Shown in pieces: positions 23,225-37,519 of a DNA stretch of 64,000 nt. Location: contig NC_092569.1 in assembly GCF_037975245.1 (NCBI RefSeq), positions 34,944,668 through 35,008,667 of the forward strand, in the 5' to 3' direction. Position 1 is the stretch's first letter; each line of letters opens with the position of its first letter. The stretch comes from Apostichopus japonicus (Eukaryota > Echinodermata > Holothuroidea > Aspidochirotida > Stichopodidae). The translations under genes were made by a program, and so were the position numbers. Below the pieces are notes generated by a model. The model did not search any database. It was not told the origin of the DNA and saw nothing but the letters and a program-made list of their open reading frames with translations.

Positions 23225-24579
23225 TGGAATCATCACTCCGTCAAACAAGGGTCTGTTTATATCCTTTATTTTCCGAAGTTGTAGATCTGTCTATATCATG
23301 TGTCATTGAGCGTAGAAAAACTCAAATTCAGTATAGATATATAAATGTTTCACTTAATCATCACTCCGTTAAACAAGGGTCAGCGTCTGTTTATATCCTT
23401 TATTTTCCGAAGTTGTAGATCTGTGTATTGAATGCATTGAAAGTAATCACATCGTATTAACGTCTTTTTTGTTGTTGTAACACAGTAATTTCAATTGGAA
23501 TATATAATCGTAAGTGTATGAGCGGATTCTGTGGACCGTCCACATAATCTTATACACATTTCATTGTATTATTTATTGATGATAAACCAAAATTAGGGTT
23601 AAAAATTGATGAACTCTATTAATTCAAAAAGACTGTGTTCTAAGGAAGGACCCCGCACCAAATATCGGCAGATTCAGGAAGGAATCAACCCGTCAAATAT
23701 AGGTCTGTTTTATATCCTTTAATTACTGATTACTAATTCGTAGATCTGTTTAAATCATGTGTCATTGAGCATATAAAGATTAATTTTAAAAACAGATAAC
23801 TTTATCAAATATATACTTTTTGGCATGCCATACGGTTTACCTTTAGGTTAATATATTCTTAACAAAAGTTTATTTAGGAACATTGGGAAGAAAAAATGTA
23901 AGCAAGCATCAACAATCCTCGTTATTATAGGAAACCCCGAAAGAATAACCCTAATCCTTAACCCTTAATATTAGTATGATAATACTGTTGACCGTTCACA
24001 TAATAATTGTCTTAAAAGCAGCTTGTTAAGAAAGATCACAACCTAAATATTTTCTTTTGGTCTATAGAATGTATTTGGATAGTAGTATTAACGTTTTTGT
24101 TTTTTTTAGTAACACACGTAATCTCAATTGGAATATATAATCGTAAGTATATGAGCGTATTATGTGGACCGTCCACATAATCTGAGACACATGATATTGT
24201 ATAACATATTGATTCTTAAGCAAAGCTCCTCTTGAATATATTCAGAAATGATCAGCTAATCTAATTAACACTGACAGCCTTCTGAACAAGGGCCAAACCC
24301 TCAAATCTCGAAATATTTCAGTTAATCATCCACTCCGTCAAACAAGGGTCTGTTTATATCCTTTATTTTCCGAAGTTGTAGGTCTGTCTATATCATGTGT
24401 CATTGAGCATAGAAAAATTGAAATTAAAAATAGATAGCCATATCATATTAAATGAAAGTCGGCTTACCTACATTGTAATGAAACTTGATCTCAACTTTAA
24501 TTGGGAACATTGGAAATGAACCACTCCTGTAAACTGACCTCAATGACCACCGGTGCACGGGTTATGGTTGGCATTGGTG

Positions 24580-24604
24580 CCCCCCCCCCGCACCCTTACC
24601 CCCC
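24580..24604. other. C-rich tract, once per higher-order unit (representative)
   Basis: A run of 10 C, then GCA, CCC, TTA and CCCCCC. The same tract recurs in each unit with the first run varying (8 to 12 C). On the minus strand it is a G-rich stretch with quadruplex potential. Confidence 0.7.
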
Positions 24605-26021
24605 GACTTAAAAAGAAAAGTGAAAATAAAACTTACTATTACCCTTATCCTGTAAGATAATACTCATAACCATTCAAATATTAATTGTTTAAAACGAAGC
24701 TGTTAAGACAATAGTGTGTATTAGGATAGTAGTGTAACGTGAATGGTTTTTATACTCATCCGTAGTAAGCTGTGCATTGAGCTACATAGCCCGCCATGTC
24801 ATGAATATTTATATTCAAGTGGAATGTAATTTAGGAGGGTTAAATGCTAATTGATGTGTTTTATAGTCTTATTAAGAGAGTTATGGGTTAAGTAAATCGG
24901 TATTACCAGTGAATTTATTGTCTACAACATATCTGCATATGTTTAGGGGGATAATGTTGTTGTTGTAAATTAAATAATTAAAGAGATTTTACGTCACATG
25001 TTGTATTGTTTTATTGCTTAGTATATGTACCAGAGTGTCACCACTTGCACAGATTTTGAAAATTAATCTATATTGTAAACTTGCATTCACATATACTAAA
25101 GTCTTGTACGCAGAGATTTTTTATTTTCTTGTAATTGTAATATGGCCTGGTCTCTATTTACTACGATTAACTGATACACAAGCTAACCACGACATTTCCA
25201 TAAAGGAACTTTTGACAGTATTCTCTGCTGTGCTAATGGGCCCCCGGAATGCAACAGTAGTATTGACGTTTTTGTTTAATAACCCACGTCATCTCAATTG
25301 AAATATATAATCATAATTGTATAATCGGTTTATGTGGATCGTCCACATTATATTATACGTATGATGTTGTATTGTTTATTGATTCTAAACCAAAACCGTA
25401 TAATTGAAAATATTAAAAATTAATCAAGTACATTAATTCACAATAACGGTCTTCTGAATAAGGGCTACACACCCTCAAATCTCGACAGATTCAATAAGGA
25501 ATCAACCCGTCAAATATGGGTCTGTTTTATATCCTGTATTTACAGAACTCGTAGATCTGTTTAAATCATGTGTATTGAATGTATTTAATATATTCATATA
25601 GATGTATAAACGTTTTTTTTTTCTTTTTTTCTGTAACACACGTAATCTCAATTGGAATATATAATCGTAAGTGTACGAGCGGATTATGTGGACCGTCCAC
25701 ATAATCTTATACACATTTCATTATATTTTTTATTGACTATAAACAAAAATTAGGGTTTTAAATTTATCAACTATATTAATTCAAAATAACTGTGTTCTAA
25801 GGAAGGACCCCGCGCCAAATATCGACAGATTCAGTAAGGAATCAACCCGTCAAATATGGGTCTGTTTTATATCCTGTATTTACAGAACTCGTAGATCTGT
25901 TTAAATCATGTGTATTGAATGTATTTAATATATTCATATAGAAGTTTAAACGTTTTTTTTTTCTTTTTTTCTGTAACACACGTAATCTCAATTGGAATAT
26001 ATAATCGTAAGTGTACGAGCG

Positions 26022-26046
26022 GATTATGTGGACCGTCCACATAATC
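26022..26046. other. Representative 25-bp dyad of the satellite monomer
   Basis: Arms GATTATGTGGAC and GTCCACATAATC are exact reverse complements around one central C. The dyad occurs once per monomer, including in the 644-bp (TATTATGTGGAC...) and 1170-bp (ATGTGGATCGTCCACAT) variants. It is the part still recognisable in outlying copies at 20,493 and 61,443. It could be a protein-binding site, a cruciform/hairpin former or a recombination site. The sequence alone does not say which. Confidence 0.9.
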
Positions 26047-27334
26047 TTATACACATTTCATTATATTTTTTATTGACTATAAACAAAAATTAGGGTTTTA
26101 AATTTATCAACTATATTAATTCAAAATAACTGTGTTCTAAGGAAGGACCCCGCGCCAAATATCGACAGATTCAGTAAGGAATCAACCCGTCAAATATGGG
26201 TCTGATTTATATCCTGTATTTACCGAACTCGTAGATCTGTTTAAATCATGTGTATTGAATGTATTTAATATATTCATATAGAAGTATTAACATTTTTTTT
26301 CTGTAACACACGTAATCTCAATTGGAATATACAATCGTAAGTGTACGAGCGGATTATGTGGACCGTCCACACAATCTTATACACATTTCATTGTATTGTT
26401 TATTGATTATAAACCAAAATTAGGGTTGAAAATTGATGAACTCTATTAATTCAAATAAACTATGTTCTTAGGAAAGACCCCGCGCCAAATATCGACAGAT
26501 TCAGTAAGGAATCAACCCGTCAAATATGGGTCTGATTTATATCCTGTATTTACCGAACTCGTAGATCTGTTTAAATCATGTGTATTGAATGTATTTAATA
26601 TATTCATATAGAAGTATTAACATTTTTTTTCTTCTGTAACACACGTATTCTCAATTGGAATATACAATCGTAAGTGTACGTGCGGATTATGTGGACCGTC
26701 CACACAATCTTATACACATTTCATTGTATTGTTTATTGATTATAAACCAAAATTAGGGTTGAAAATTGATGAACTCTATTAATTCAAATAAACTATGTTC
26801 TTAGGAAAGACCCCGCACCAAATATCGACAGATTCAGGAAGGAATCAACCCGTCAAATATGGGTCTGTTTTATTTCCTTTAATTACTGAACTCATAGATC
26901 TGTTGAAATCACGTATCATTGAGCATATAAAGATTTATATTAAAAACAGATAACTTTATCAAATAAACATATATTTTTGCATGTCATACGGTTTACCTTT
27001 AGGCTAATATAGTCTTAACAAAACTTTATTTGGGAACATTGGGAAGAAAACAGTGTAAGCAAGCATCAACAATCCTCGTTACATGGGTTAGGATTATTAT
27101 AGGAAACCCGAAAGAATAACCCTAATCCTTAACCCTTAATATTAGTATGATAATACTGTTGACCGTTCACATAATAATTGTCTTAAAAGCAGCTTGTTAA
27201 GAAAGATCACAACCTAAATATTTTCTTTTGGTCTATAGAATGTATTTGGATAGTAGTATTAACGTTTTTGTTTTTTTTAGTAACACACGTAATCTCAATT
27301 GGAATATATAATCGTAAGTATATGAGCGTATTAT

Positions 27335-30300
27335 GTGGACCGTCCACATAATCTGAGACACATGATATTGTATAACATATTGATTCTTAAGCAAAGCTCC
27401 TCTTGAATATATTCAGAAATGATCAGCTAATCTAATTAACACTGACAGCCTTCTGAACAAGGGCCAAACCCTCAAATCTCGAAATATTTCAGTTAATCAT
27501 CCACTCCGTCAAACAAGGGTCTGTTTATATCCTTTATTTTCCGAAGTTGTAGGTCTGTCTATATCATGTGTCATTGAGCATAGAAAAATTGAAATTAAAA
27601 ATAGATAGCCATATCATATTAAATGAAAGTCGGCTTACCTACATTGTAATGAAACTTGATCTCAACTTTAATTGGGAACATTGGAAATGAACCACTCCTG
27701 TAAACTGACCTCAATGACCACCGGTGCACGGGTTATGGTTGGCATTGGTGCCCCCCCCCCCGCACCCTTACCCCCCGACTTAAAAAGAAAAGTGAAAATA
27801 AAACTTACTATTACCCTTATCCTGTAAGATAATACTCATAACCATTCAAATATTAATTGTTTAAAACGAAGCTGTTAAGACAATAGTGTGTATTAGGATA
27901 GTAGTGTAACGTGAATGGTTTTTATACTCATCCGTAGTAAGCTGTGCATTGAGCTACATAGCCCGCCATGTCATGAATATTTATATTCAAGTGGAATGTA
28001 ATTTAGGAGGGTTAAATGCTAATTGATGTGTTTTATAGTCTTATTAAGAGAGTTATGGGTTAAGTAAATCGGTATTACCAGTGAATTTATTGTCTACAAC
28101 ATATCTGCATATGTTTAGGGGGATAATGTTGTTGTTGTAAATTAAATAATTAAAGAGATTTTACGTCACATGTTGTATTGTTTTATTGCTTAGTATATGT
28201 ACCAGAGTGTCACCACTTACACAGATTTTGAAAATTAATCTATATTGTAAACTTGCATTCACATATACTAAAGTCTTGTACGCAGAGATTTTTTATTTTC
28301 TTGTAATTGTAATATGGCCTGGTCTCTATTTACTACGGTTAACTGATACCTAAGCTAACCACGACATTTCCATAAAGGAACTTTTGACAGTATTCTCTGC
28401 TGTGCTAATGGGCCCCCGGAATGCAACAGTAGTATTGACGTTTTTGTTTAATAACCCACGTCATCTCAATTGAAATATATAATCATAATTGTATAATCGG
28501 TTTATGTGGATCGTCCACATTATATTATACGTATGATGTTGTATTGTTTATTGATTCTAAACCAAAACCGTATAATTGAAAATATTAAAAATTAATCAAG
28601 TACATTAATTCACAATAACGGTCTTCTGAATAAGGGCTACACACCCTCAAATCTCGACAGATTCAATAAGGAATCAACCCGTCAAATATGGGTCTGTTTT
28701 ATATCCTGTATTTACAGAACTCGTAGATCTGTTTAAATCATGTGTATTGAATGTATTTAATATATTCATATAGATGTATAAACGTTTTTTTTTTTTTTTT
28801 TTTCTGTAACACACGTAATCTCAATTGGAATATATAATCGTAAGTGTACGAGCGGATTATGTGGACCGTCCACATAATCTTATACACATTTCATTATATT
28901 TTTTATTGACTATAAACAAAAATTAGGGTTTTAAATTTATCAACTATATTAATTCAAAATAACTGTGTTCTAAGGAAGGACCCCGCGCCAAATATCGACA
29001 GATTCAGTAAGGAATCAACCCGTCAAATATGGGTCTGTTTTATATCCTGTATTTACAGAACTCGTAGATCTGTTTAAATCATGTGTATTGAATGTATTTA
29101 ATATATTCATATAGAAGTTTAAACGTTTTTTTTTTCTTTTTTTCTGTAACACACGTAATCTCAATTGGAATATATAATCGTAAGTGTACGAGCGGATTAT
29201 GTGGACCGTCCACATAATCTTATACACATTTCATTATATTTTTTATTGACTATAAACAAAAATTAGGGTTTTAAATTTATCAACTATATTAATTCAAAAT
29301 AACTGTGTTCTAAGGAAGGACCCCGCGCCAAATATCGACAGATTCAGTAAGGAATCAACCCGTCAAATATGGGTCTGATTTATATCCTGTATTTACAGAA
29401 CTCGTAGATCTGTTTAAATCATGTGTATTGAATGTATTTAATATATTCATATAGAAGTATTAACATTTTTTTTCTTCTGTAACACACGTAATCTCAATTG
29501 GAATATACAATCGTAAGTGTACGAGCGGATTATGTGGACCGTCCACATAATCTTATACACATTTCATTATATTTTTTATTGACTATAAACAAAAATTAGG
29601 GTTTTAAATTTATCAACTATATTAATTCAAAATAACTGTGTTCTAAGGAAGGACCCCGCGCCAAATATCGACAGATTCAGTAAGGAATCAACCCGTCAAA
29701 TATGGGTCTGATTTATATCCTGTATTTACAGAACTCGTAGATCTGTTTAAATCATGTGTATTGAATGTATTTAATATATTCATATAGAAGTATTAACATT
29801 TTTTTTCTTCTGTAACACACGTAATCTCAATTGGAATATACAATCGTAAGTGTACGAGCGGATTATGTGGACCGTCCACACAATCTTATACACATTTCAT
29901 TGTATTGTTTATTGATTATAAACCAAAATTAGGGTTGAAAATTGATGAACTCTATTAATTCAAATAAACTATGTTCTTAGGAAAGACCCCGCGCCAAATA
30001 TCGACAGATTCAGTAAGGAATCAACCCGTCAAATATGGGTCTGATTTATATCCTGTATTTACCGAACTCGTAGATCTGTTTAAATCATGTGTATTGAATG
30101 TATTTAATATATTCATATAGAAGTATTAACATTTTTTTTCTTCTGTAACACACGTATTCTCAATTGGAATATACAATCGTAAGTGTACGTGCGGATTATG
30201 TGGACCGTCCACACAATCTTATACACATTTCATTGTATTGTTTATTGATTATAAACCAAAATTAGGGTTGAAAATTGATGAACTCTATTAATTCAAATAA

Positions 30301-30843
30301 ACTATGTTCTTAGGAAAGACCCCGCACCAAATATCGACAGATTCAGGAAGGAATCAACCCGTCAAATATGGGTCTGTTTTATTTCCTTTAATTACTGAAC
30401 TCATAGATCTGTTGAAATCACGTATCATTGAGCATATAAAGATTTATATTAAAAACAGATAACTTTATCAAATAAACATATATTTTTGCATGTCATACGG
30501 TTTACCTTTAGGCTAATATAGTCTTAACAAAACTTTATTTGGGAACATTGGGAAGAAAACAGTGTAAGCAAGCATCAACAATCCTCGTTACATGGGTTAG
30601 GATTATTATAGGAAACCCGAAAGAATAACCCTAATCCTTAACCCTTAATATTAGTATGATAATACTGTTGACCGTTCACATAATAATTGTCTTAAAAGCA
30701 GCTTGTTAAGAAAGATCACAACCTAAATATTTTCTTTTGGTCTATAGAATGTATTTGGATAGTAGTATTAACGTTTTTGTTTTTTTTAGTAACACACGTA
30801 ATCTCAATTGGAATATATAATCGTAAGTATATGAGCGTATTAT
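27335..30843 (+). repeat. Higher-order unit B1 (3509 bp, 5 standard monomers)
   Basis: Standard dyads at 28861, 29201, 29534, 29867 and 30200. Diagnostic bases CACTTACACAG and TACGGTTAACTGATACCTAAG distinguish it from A and C units and break the 95-codon frame that is open in those. Confidence 0.9.
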
Positions 30844-33800
30844 GTGGACCGTCCACATAATCTGAGACACATGATATTGTATAACATATTGATTCTTAAG
30901 CAAAGCTCCTCTTGAATATATTCAGAAATGATCAGCTAATCTAATTAACACTGACAGCCTTCTGAACAAGGGCCAAACCCTCAAATCTCGAAATATTTCA
31001 GTTAATCATCCACTCCGTCAAACAAGGGTCTGTTTATATCCTTTATTTTCCGAAGTTGTAGGTCTGTCTATATCATGTGTCATTGAGCATAGAAAAATTG
31101 AAATTAAAAATAGATAGCCATATCATATTAAATGAAAGTCGGCTTACCTACATTGTAATGAAACTTGATCTCAACTTTAATTGGGAACATTGGAAATGAA
31201 CCACTCCTGTAAACTGACCTCAATGACCACCGGTGCACGGGTTATGGTTGGCATTGGTGCCCCCCCCCCGCACCCTTACCCCCCGACTTAAAAAGAAAAG
31301 TGAAAATAAAACTTACTATTACCCTTATCCTGTAAGATAATACTCATAACCATTCAAATATTAATTGTTTAAAACGAAGCTGTTAAGACAATAGTGTGTA
31401 TTAGGATAGTAGTGTAACGTGAATGGTTTTTATACTCATCCGTAGTAAGCTGTGCATTGAGCTACATAGCCCGCCATGTCATGAATATTTATATTCAAGT
31501 GGAATGTAATTTAGGAGGGTTAAATGCTAATTGATGTGTTTTATAGTCTTATTAAGAGAGTTATGGGTTAAGTAAATCGGTATTACCAGTGAATTTATTG
31601 TCTACAACATATCTGCATATGTTTAGGGGGATAATGTTGTTGTTGTAAATTAAATAATTAAAGAGATTTTACGTCACATGTTGTATTGTTTTATTGCTTA
31701 GTATATGTACCAGAGTGTCACCACTTGCACAGATTTTGAAAATTAATCTATATTGTAAACTTGCATTCACATATACTAAAGTCTTGTACGCAGAGATTTT
31801 TTATTTTCTTGTAATTGTAATATGGCCTGGTCTCTATTTACTACGATTAACTGATACACAAGCTAACCACGACATTTCCATAAAGGAACTTTTGACAGTA
31901 TTCTCTGCTGTGCTAATGGGCCCCCGGAATGCAACAGTAGTATTGACGTTTTTGTTTAATAACCCACGTCATCTCAATTGAAATATATAATCATAATTGT
32001 ATAATCGGTTTATGTGGATCGTCCACATTATATTATACGTATGATGTTGTATTGTTTATTGATTCTAAACCAAAACCGTATAATTGAAAATATTAAAAAT
32101 TAATCAAGTACATTAATTCACAATAACGGTCTTCTGAATAAGGGCTACACACCCTCAAATCTCGACAGATTCAATAAGGAATCAACCCGTCAAATATGGG
32201 TCTGTTTTATATCCTGTATTTACAGAACTCGTAGATCTGTTTAAATCATGTGTATTGAATGTATTTAATATATTCATATAGATGTATAAACGTTTTTTTT
32301 TTCTTTTTTTCTGTAACACACGTAATCTCAATTGGAATATATAATCGTAAGTGTACGAGCGGATTATGTGGACCGTCCACATAATCTTATACACATTTCA
32401 TTATATTTTTTATTGACTATAAACAAAAATTAGGGTTTTAAATTTATCAACTATATTAATTCAAAATAACTGTGTTCTAAGGAAGGACCCCGCGCCAAAT
32501 ATCGACAGATTCAGTAAGGAATCAACCCGTCAAATATGGGTCTGTTTTATATCCTGTATTTACAGAACTCGTAGATCTGTTTAAATCATGTGTATTGAAT
32601 GTATTTAATATATTCATATAGAAGTTTAAACGTTTTTTTTTTCTTTTTTTCTGTAACACACGTAATCTCAATTGGAATATATAATCGTAAGTGTACGAGC
32701 GGATTATGTGGACCGTCCACATAATCTTATACACATTTCATTATATTTTTTATTGACTATAAACAAAAATTAGGGTTTTAAATTTATCAACTATATTAAT
32801 TCAAAATAACTGTGTTCTAAGGAAGGACCCCGCGCCAAATATCGACAGATTCAGTAAGGAATCAACCCGTCAAATATGGGTCTGATTTATATCCTGTATT
32901 TACCGAACTCGTAGATCTGTTTAAATCATGTGTATTGAATGTATTTAATATATTCATATAGAAGTATTAACATTTTTTTTCTGTAACACACGTAATCTCA
33001 ATTGGAATATACAATCGTAAGTGTACGAGCGGATTATGTGGACCGTCCACACAATCTTATACACATTTCATTGTATTGTTTATTGATTATAAACCAAAAT
33101 TAGGGTTGAAAATTGATGAACTCTATTAATTCAAATAAACTATGTTCTTAGGAAAGACCCCGCGCCAAATATCGACAGATTCAGTAAGGAATCAACCCGT
33201 CAAATATGGGTCTGATTTATATCCTGTATTTACCGAACTCGTAGATCTGTTTAAATCATGTGTATTGAATGTATTTAATATATTCATATAGAAGTATTAA
33301 CATTTTTTTTCTTCTGTAACACACGTATTCTCAATTGGAATATACAATCGTAAGTGTACGTGCGGATTATGTGGACCGTCCACACAATCTTATACACATT
33401 TCATTGTATTGTTTATTGATTATAAACCAAAATTAGGGTTGAAAATTGATGAACTCTATTAATTCAAATAAACTATGTTCTTAGGAAAGACCCCGCACCA
33501 AATATCGACAGATTCAGGAAGGAATCAACCCGTCAAATATGGGTCTGTTTTATTTCCTTTAATTACTGAACTCATAGATCTGTTGAAATCACGTATCATT
33601 GAGCATATAAAGATTTATATTAAAAACAGATAACTTTATCAAATAAACATATATTTTTGCATGTCATACGGTTTACCTTTAGGCTAATATAGTCTTAACA
33701 AAACTTTATTTGGGAACATTGGGAAGAAAACAGTGTAAGCAAGCATCAACAATCCTCGTTACATGGGTTAGGATTATTATAGGAAACCCGAAAGAATAAC

Positions 33801-34014
33801 CCTAATCCTTAACCCTTAATATTAGTATGATAATACTGTTGACCGTTCACATAATAATTGTCTTAAAAGCAGCTTGTTAAGAAAGATCACAACCTAAATA
33901 TTTTCTTTTGGTCTATAGAATGTATTTGGATAGTAGTATTAACGTTTTTGTTTTTTTTAGTAACACACGTAATCTCAATTGGAATATATAATCGTAAGTA
34001 TATGAGCGTATTAT
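30844..34014 (+). repeat. Higher-order unit A2 (3171 bp, 4 standard monomers)
   Basis: Same length and diagnostic bases as A1 (CACTTGCACAG; GATTAACTGATACACAAG). A1+B1 and A2+B2 form two ~6.68-kb blocks. Confidence 0.9.
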
Positions 34015-37000
34015 GTGGACCGTCCACATAATCTGAGACACATGATATTGTATAACATATTGATTCTTAAGCAAAGCTCCTCTTGAATATATTCAGAAAT
34101 GATCAGCTAATCTAATTAACACTGACAGCCTTCTGAACAAGGGCCAAACCCTCAAATCTCGAAATATTTCAGTTAATCATCCACTCCGTCAAACAAGGGT
34201 CTGTTTATATCCTTTATTTTCCGAAGTTGTAGGTCTGTCTATATCATGTGTCATTGAGCATAGAAAAATTGAAATTAAAAATAGATAGCCATATCATATT
34301 AAATGAAAGTCGGCTTACCTACATTGTAATGAAACTTGATCTCAACTTTAATTGGGAACATTGGAAATGAACCACTCCTGTAAACTGACCTCAATGACCA
34401 CCGGTGCACGGGTTATGGTTGGCATTGGTGCCCCCCCCGCACCCTTACCCCCCGACTTAAAAAGAAAAGTGAAAATAAAACTTACTATTACCCTTATCCT
34501 GTAAGATAATACTCATAACCATTCAAATATTAATTGTTTAAAACGAAGCTGTTAAGACAATAGTGTGTATTAGGATAGTAGTGTAACGTGAATGGTTTTT
34601 ATACTCATCCGTAGTAAGCTGTGCATTGAGCTACATAGCCCGCCATGTCATGAATATTTATATTCAAGTGGAATGTAATTTAGGAGGGTTAAATGCTAAT
34701 TGATGTGTTTTATAGTCTTATTAAGAGAGTTATGGGTTAAGTAAATCGGTATTACCAGTGAATTTATTGTCTACAACATATCTGCATATGTTTAGGGGGA
34801 TAATGTTGTTGTTGTAAATTAAATAATTAAAGAGATTTTACGTCACATGTTGTATTGTTTTATTGCTTAGTATATGTACCAGAGTGTCACCACTTACACA
34901 GATTTTGAAAATTAATCTATATTGTAAACTTGCATTCACATATACTAAAGTCTTGTACGCAGAGATTTTTTATTTTCTTGTAATTGTAATATGGCCTGGT
35001 CTCTATTTACTACGGTTAACTGATACCTAAGCTAACCACGACATTTCCATAAAGGAACTTTTGACAGTATTCTCTGCTGTGCTAATGGGCCCCCGGAATG
35101 CAACAGTAGTATTGACGTTTTTGTTTAATAACCCACGTCATCTCAATTGAAATATATAATCATAATTGTATAATCGGTTTATGTGGATCGTCCACATTAT
35201 ATTATACGTATGATGTTGTATTGTTTATTGATTCTAAACCAAAACCGTATAATTGAAAATATTAAAAATTAATCAAGTACATTAATTCACAATAACGGTC
35301 TTCTGAATAAGGGCTACACACCCTCAAATCTCGACAGATTCAATAAGGAATCAACCCGTCAAATATGGGTCTGTTTTATATCCTGTATTTACAGAACTCG
35401 TAGATCTGTTTAAATCATGTGTATTGAATGTATTTAATATATTCATATAGATGTATAAACGTTTTTTTTTTTTCTTTTTTTCTGTAACACACGTAATCTC
35501 AATTGGAATATATAATCGTAAGTGTACGAGCGGATTATGTGGACCGTCCACATAATCTTATACACATTTCATTATATTTTTTATTGACTATAAACAAAAA
35601 TTAGGGTTGAAAATTTATCAACTATATTAATTCAAAATAACTGTGTTCTAAGGAAGGACCCCGCGCCAAATATCGACAGATTCAGTAAGGAATCAACCCG
35701 TCAAATATGGGTCTGTTTTATATCCTGTATTTACAGAACTCGTAGATCTGTTTAAATCATGTGTATTGAATGTATTTAATATATTCATATAGAAGTTTAA
35801 ACGTTTTTTTTTTTCTTTTTTTCTGTAACACACGTAATCTCAATTGGAATATATAATCGTAAGTGTACGAGCGGATTATGTGGACCGTCCACATAATCTT
35901 ATACACATTTCATTATATTTTTTATTGACTATAAACAAAAATTAGGGTTTTAAATTTATCAACTATATTAATTCAAAATAACTGTGTTCTAAGGAAGGAC
36001 CCCGCGCCAAATATCGACAGATTCAGTAAGGAATCAACCCGTCAAATATGGGTCTGATTTATATCCTGTATTTACCGAACTCGTAGATCTGTTTAAATCA
36101 TGTGTATTGAATGTATTTAATATATTCATATAGAAGTATTAACATTTTTTTTCTTCTGTAACACACGTAATCTCAATTGGAATATACAATCGTAAGTGTA
36201 CGAGCGGATTATGTGGACCGTCCACACAATCTTATACACATTTCATTGTATTGTTTATTGATTATAAACCAAAATTAGGGTTGAAAATTGATGAACTCTA
36301 TTAATTCAAATAAACTATGTTCTTAGGAAAGACCCCGCGCCAAATATCGACAGATTCAGTAAGGAATCAACCCGTCAAATATGGGTCTGTTTTATTTCCT
36401 TTAATTACTGAACTCATAGATCTGTTTAAATCATGTGTATTGAATGTATTTAATATATTCATATAGAAGTATTAACATTTTTTTTCTGTAACACACGTAA
36501 TCTCAATTGGAATATACAATCGTAAGTGTACGAGCGGATTATGTGGACCGTCCACACAATCTTATACACATTTCATTGTATTGTTTATTGATTATAAACC
36601 AAAATTAGGGTTGAAAATTGATGAACTCTATTAATTCAAATAAACTATGTTCTTAGGAAAGACCCCGCGCCAAATATCGACAGATTCAGTAAGGAATCAA
36701 CCCGTCAAATATGGGTCTGATTTATATCCTGTATTTACCGAACTCGTAGATCTGTTTAAATCATGTGTATTGAATGTATTTAATATATTCATATAGAAGT
36801 ATTAACATTTTTTTTCTTCTGTAACACACGTATTCTCAATTGGAATATACAATCGTAAGTGTACGAGCGGATTATGTGGACCGTCCACACAATCTTATAC
36901 ACATTTCATTGTATTGTTTATTGATTATAAACCAAAATTAGGGTTGAAAATTGATGAACTCTATTAATTCAAATAAACTATGTTCTTAGGAAAGACCCCG

Positions 37001-37519
37001 CACCAAATATCGACAGATTCAGGAAGGAATCAACCCGTCAAATATGGGTCTGTTTTATTTCCTTTAATTACTGAACTCATAGATCTGTTGAAATCACGTA
37101 TCATTGAGCATATAAAGATTTATATTAAAAACAGATAACTTTATCAAATAAACATATATTTTTGCATGTCATACGGTTTACCTTTAGGCTAATATAGTCT
37201 TAACAAAACTTTATTTGGGAACATTGGGAAGAAAACAGTGTAAGCAAGCATCAACAATCCTCGTTACATGGGTTAGGATTATTATAGGAAACCCGAAAGA
37301 ATAACCCTAATCCTTAACCCTTAATATTAGTATGATAATACTGTTGACCGTTCACATAATAATTGTCTTAAAAGCAGCTTGTTAAGAAAGATCACAACCT
37401 AAATATTTTCTTTTGGTCTATAGAATGTATTTGGATAGTAGTATTAACGTTTTTGTTTTTTTTAGTAACACACGTAATCTCAATTGGAATATATAATCGT
37501 AAGTATATGAGCGTATTAT
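34015..37519 (+). repeat. Higher-order unit B2 (3505 bp, 5 standard monomers, one hybrid)
   Basis: B-type diagnostic bases. Standard dyads at 35539, 35880, 36213, 36543 and 36876. One monomer (about 36,380-36,450) is a hybrid: its block a is of the long-variant type (TTTATTTCCTTTAATTACTG) but it continues as a standard monomer. This is a recombination junction also present in B3. Confidence 0.88.

Larger units (their letters stand above)
24164..27334 (+). repeat. Higher-order unit A1 (3171 bp, 4 standard monomers)
   Basis: Measured from one long-variant dyad (GAGCGTATTATGTGG) to the next. It contains the ~1170-bp monomer (dyad 25334), standard dyads at 25688, 26028, 26358 and 26691, and the ~644-bp monomer. 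Diagnostic bases: CACTTGCACAG and TACGATTAACTGATACACAAG. Immediately to its left (23,225-24,163) lie one diverged standard monomer (dyad 23531) and part of a long variant. Confidence 0.9.

Noticed and set aside
25014-25301. 95-codon plus-strand frame in the ~1170-bp monomer, open in A, C and D units
   Set aside because: It starts at a TTG and not an ATG, is closed by a stop in all B units, has no recognisable domain, and sits in non-coding satellite sequence.
25502-25714. 70-codon minus-strand frame repeated in many satellite monomers (also with 66- and 72-codon forms)
   Set aside because: It follows the repeat exactly, includes the poly-T tract read as a lysine/arginine run, changes length with T number, and has no domain. 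Its conservation is explained by array homogenisation.
26090-26100. Telomere-like TTAGGGTT and AACCCTAA words in the satellite
   Set aside because: Each occurs as a single isolated word per monomer or unit, never in tandem, so there is no interstitial telomere array.
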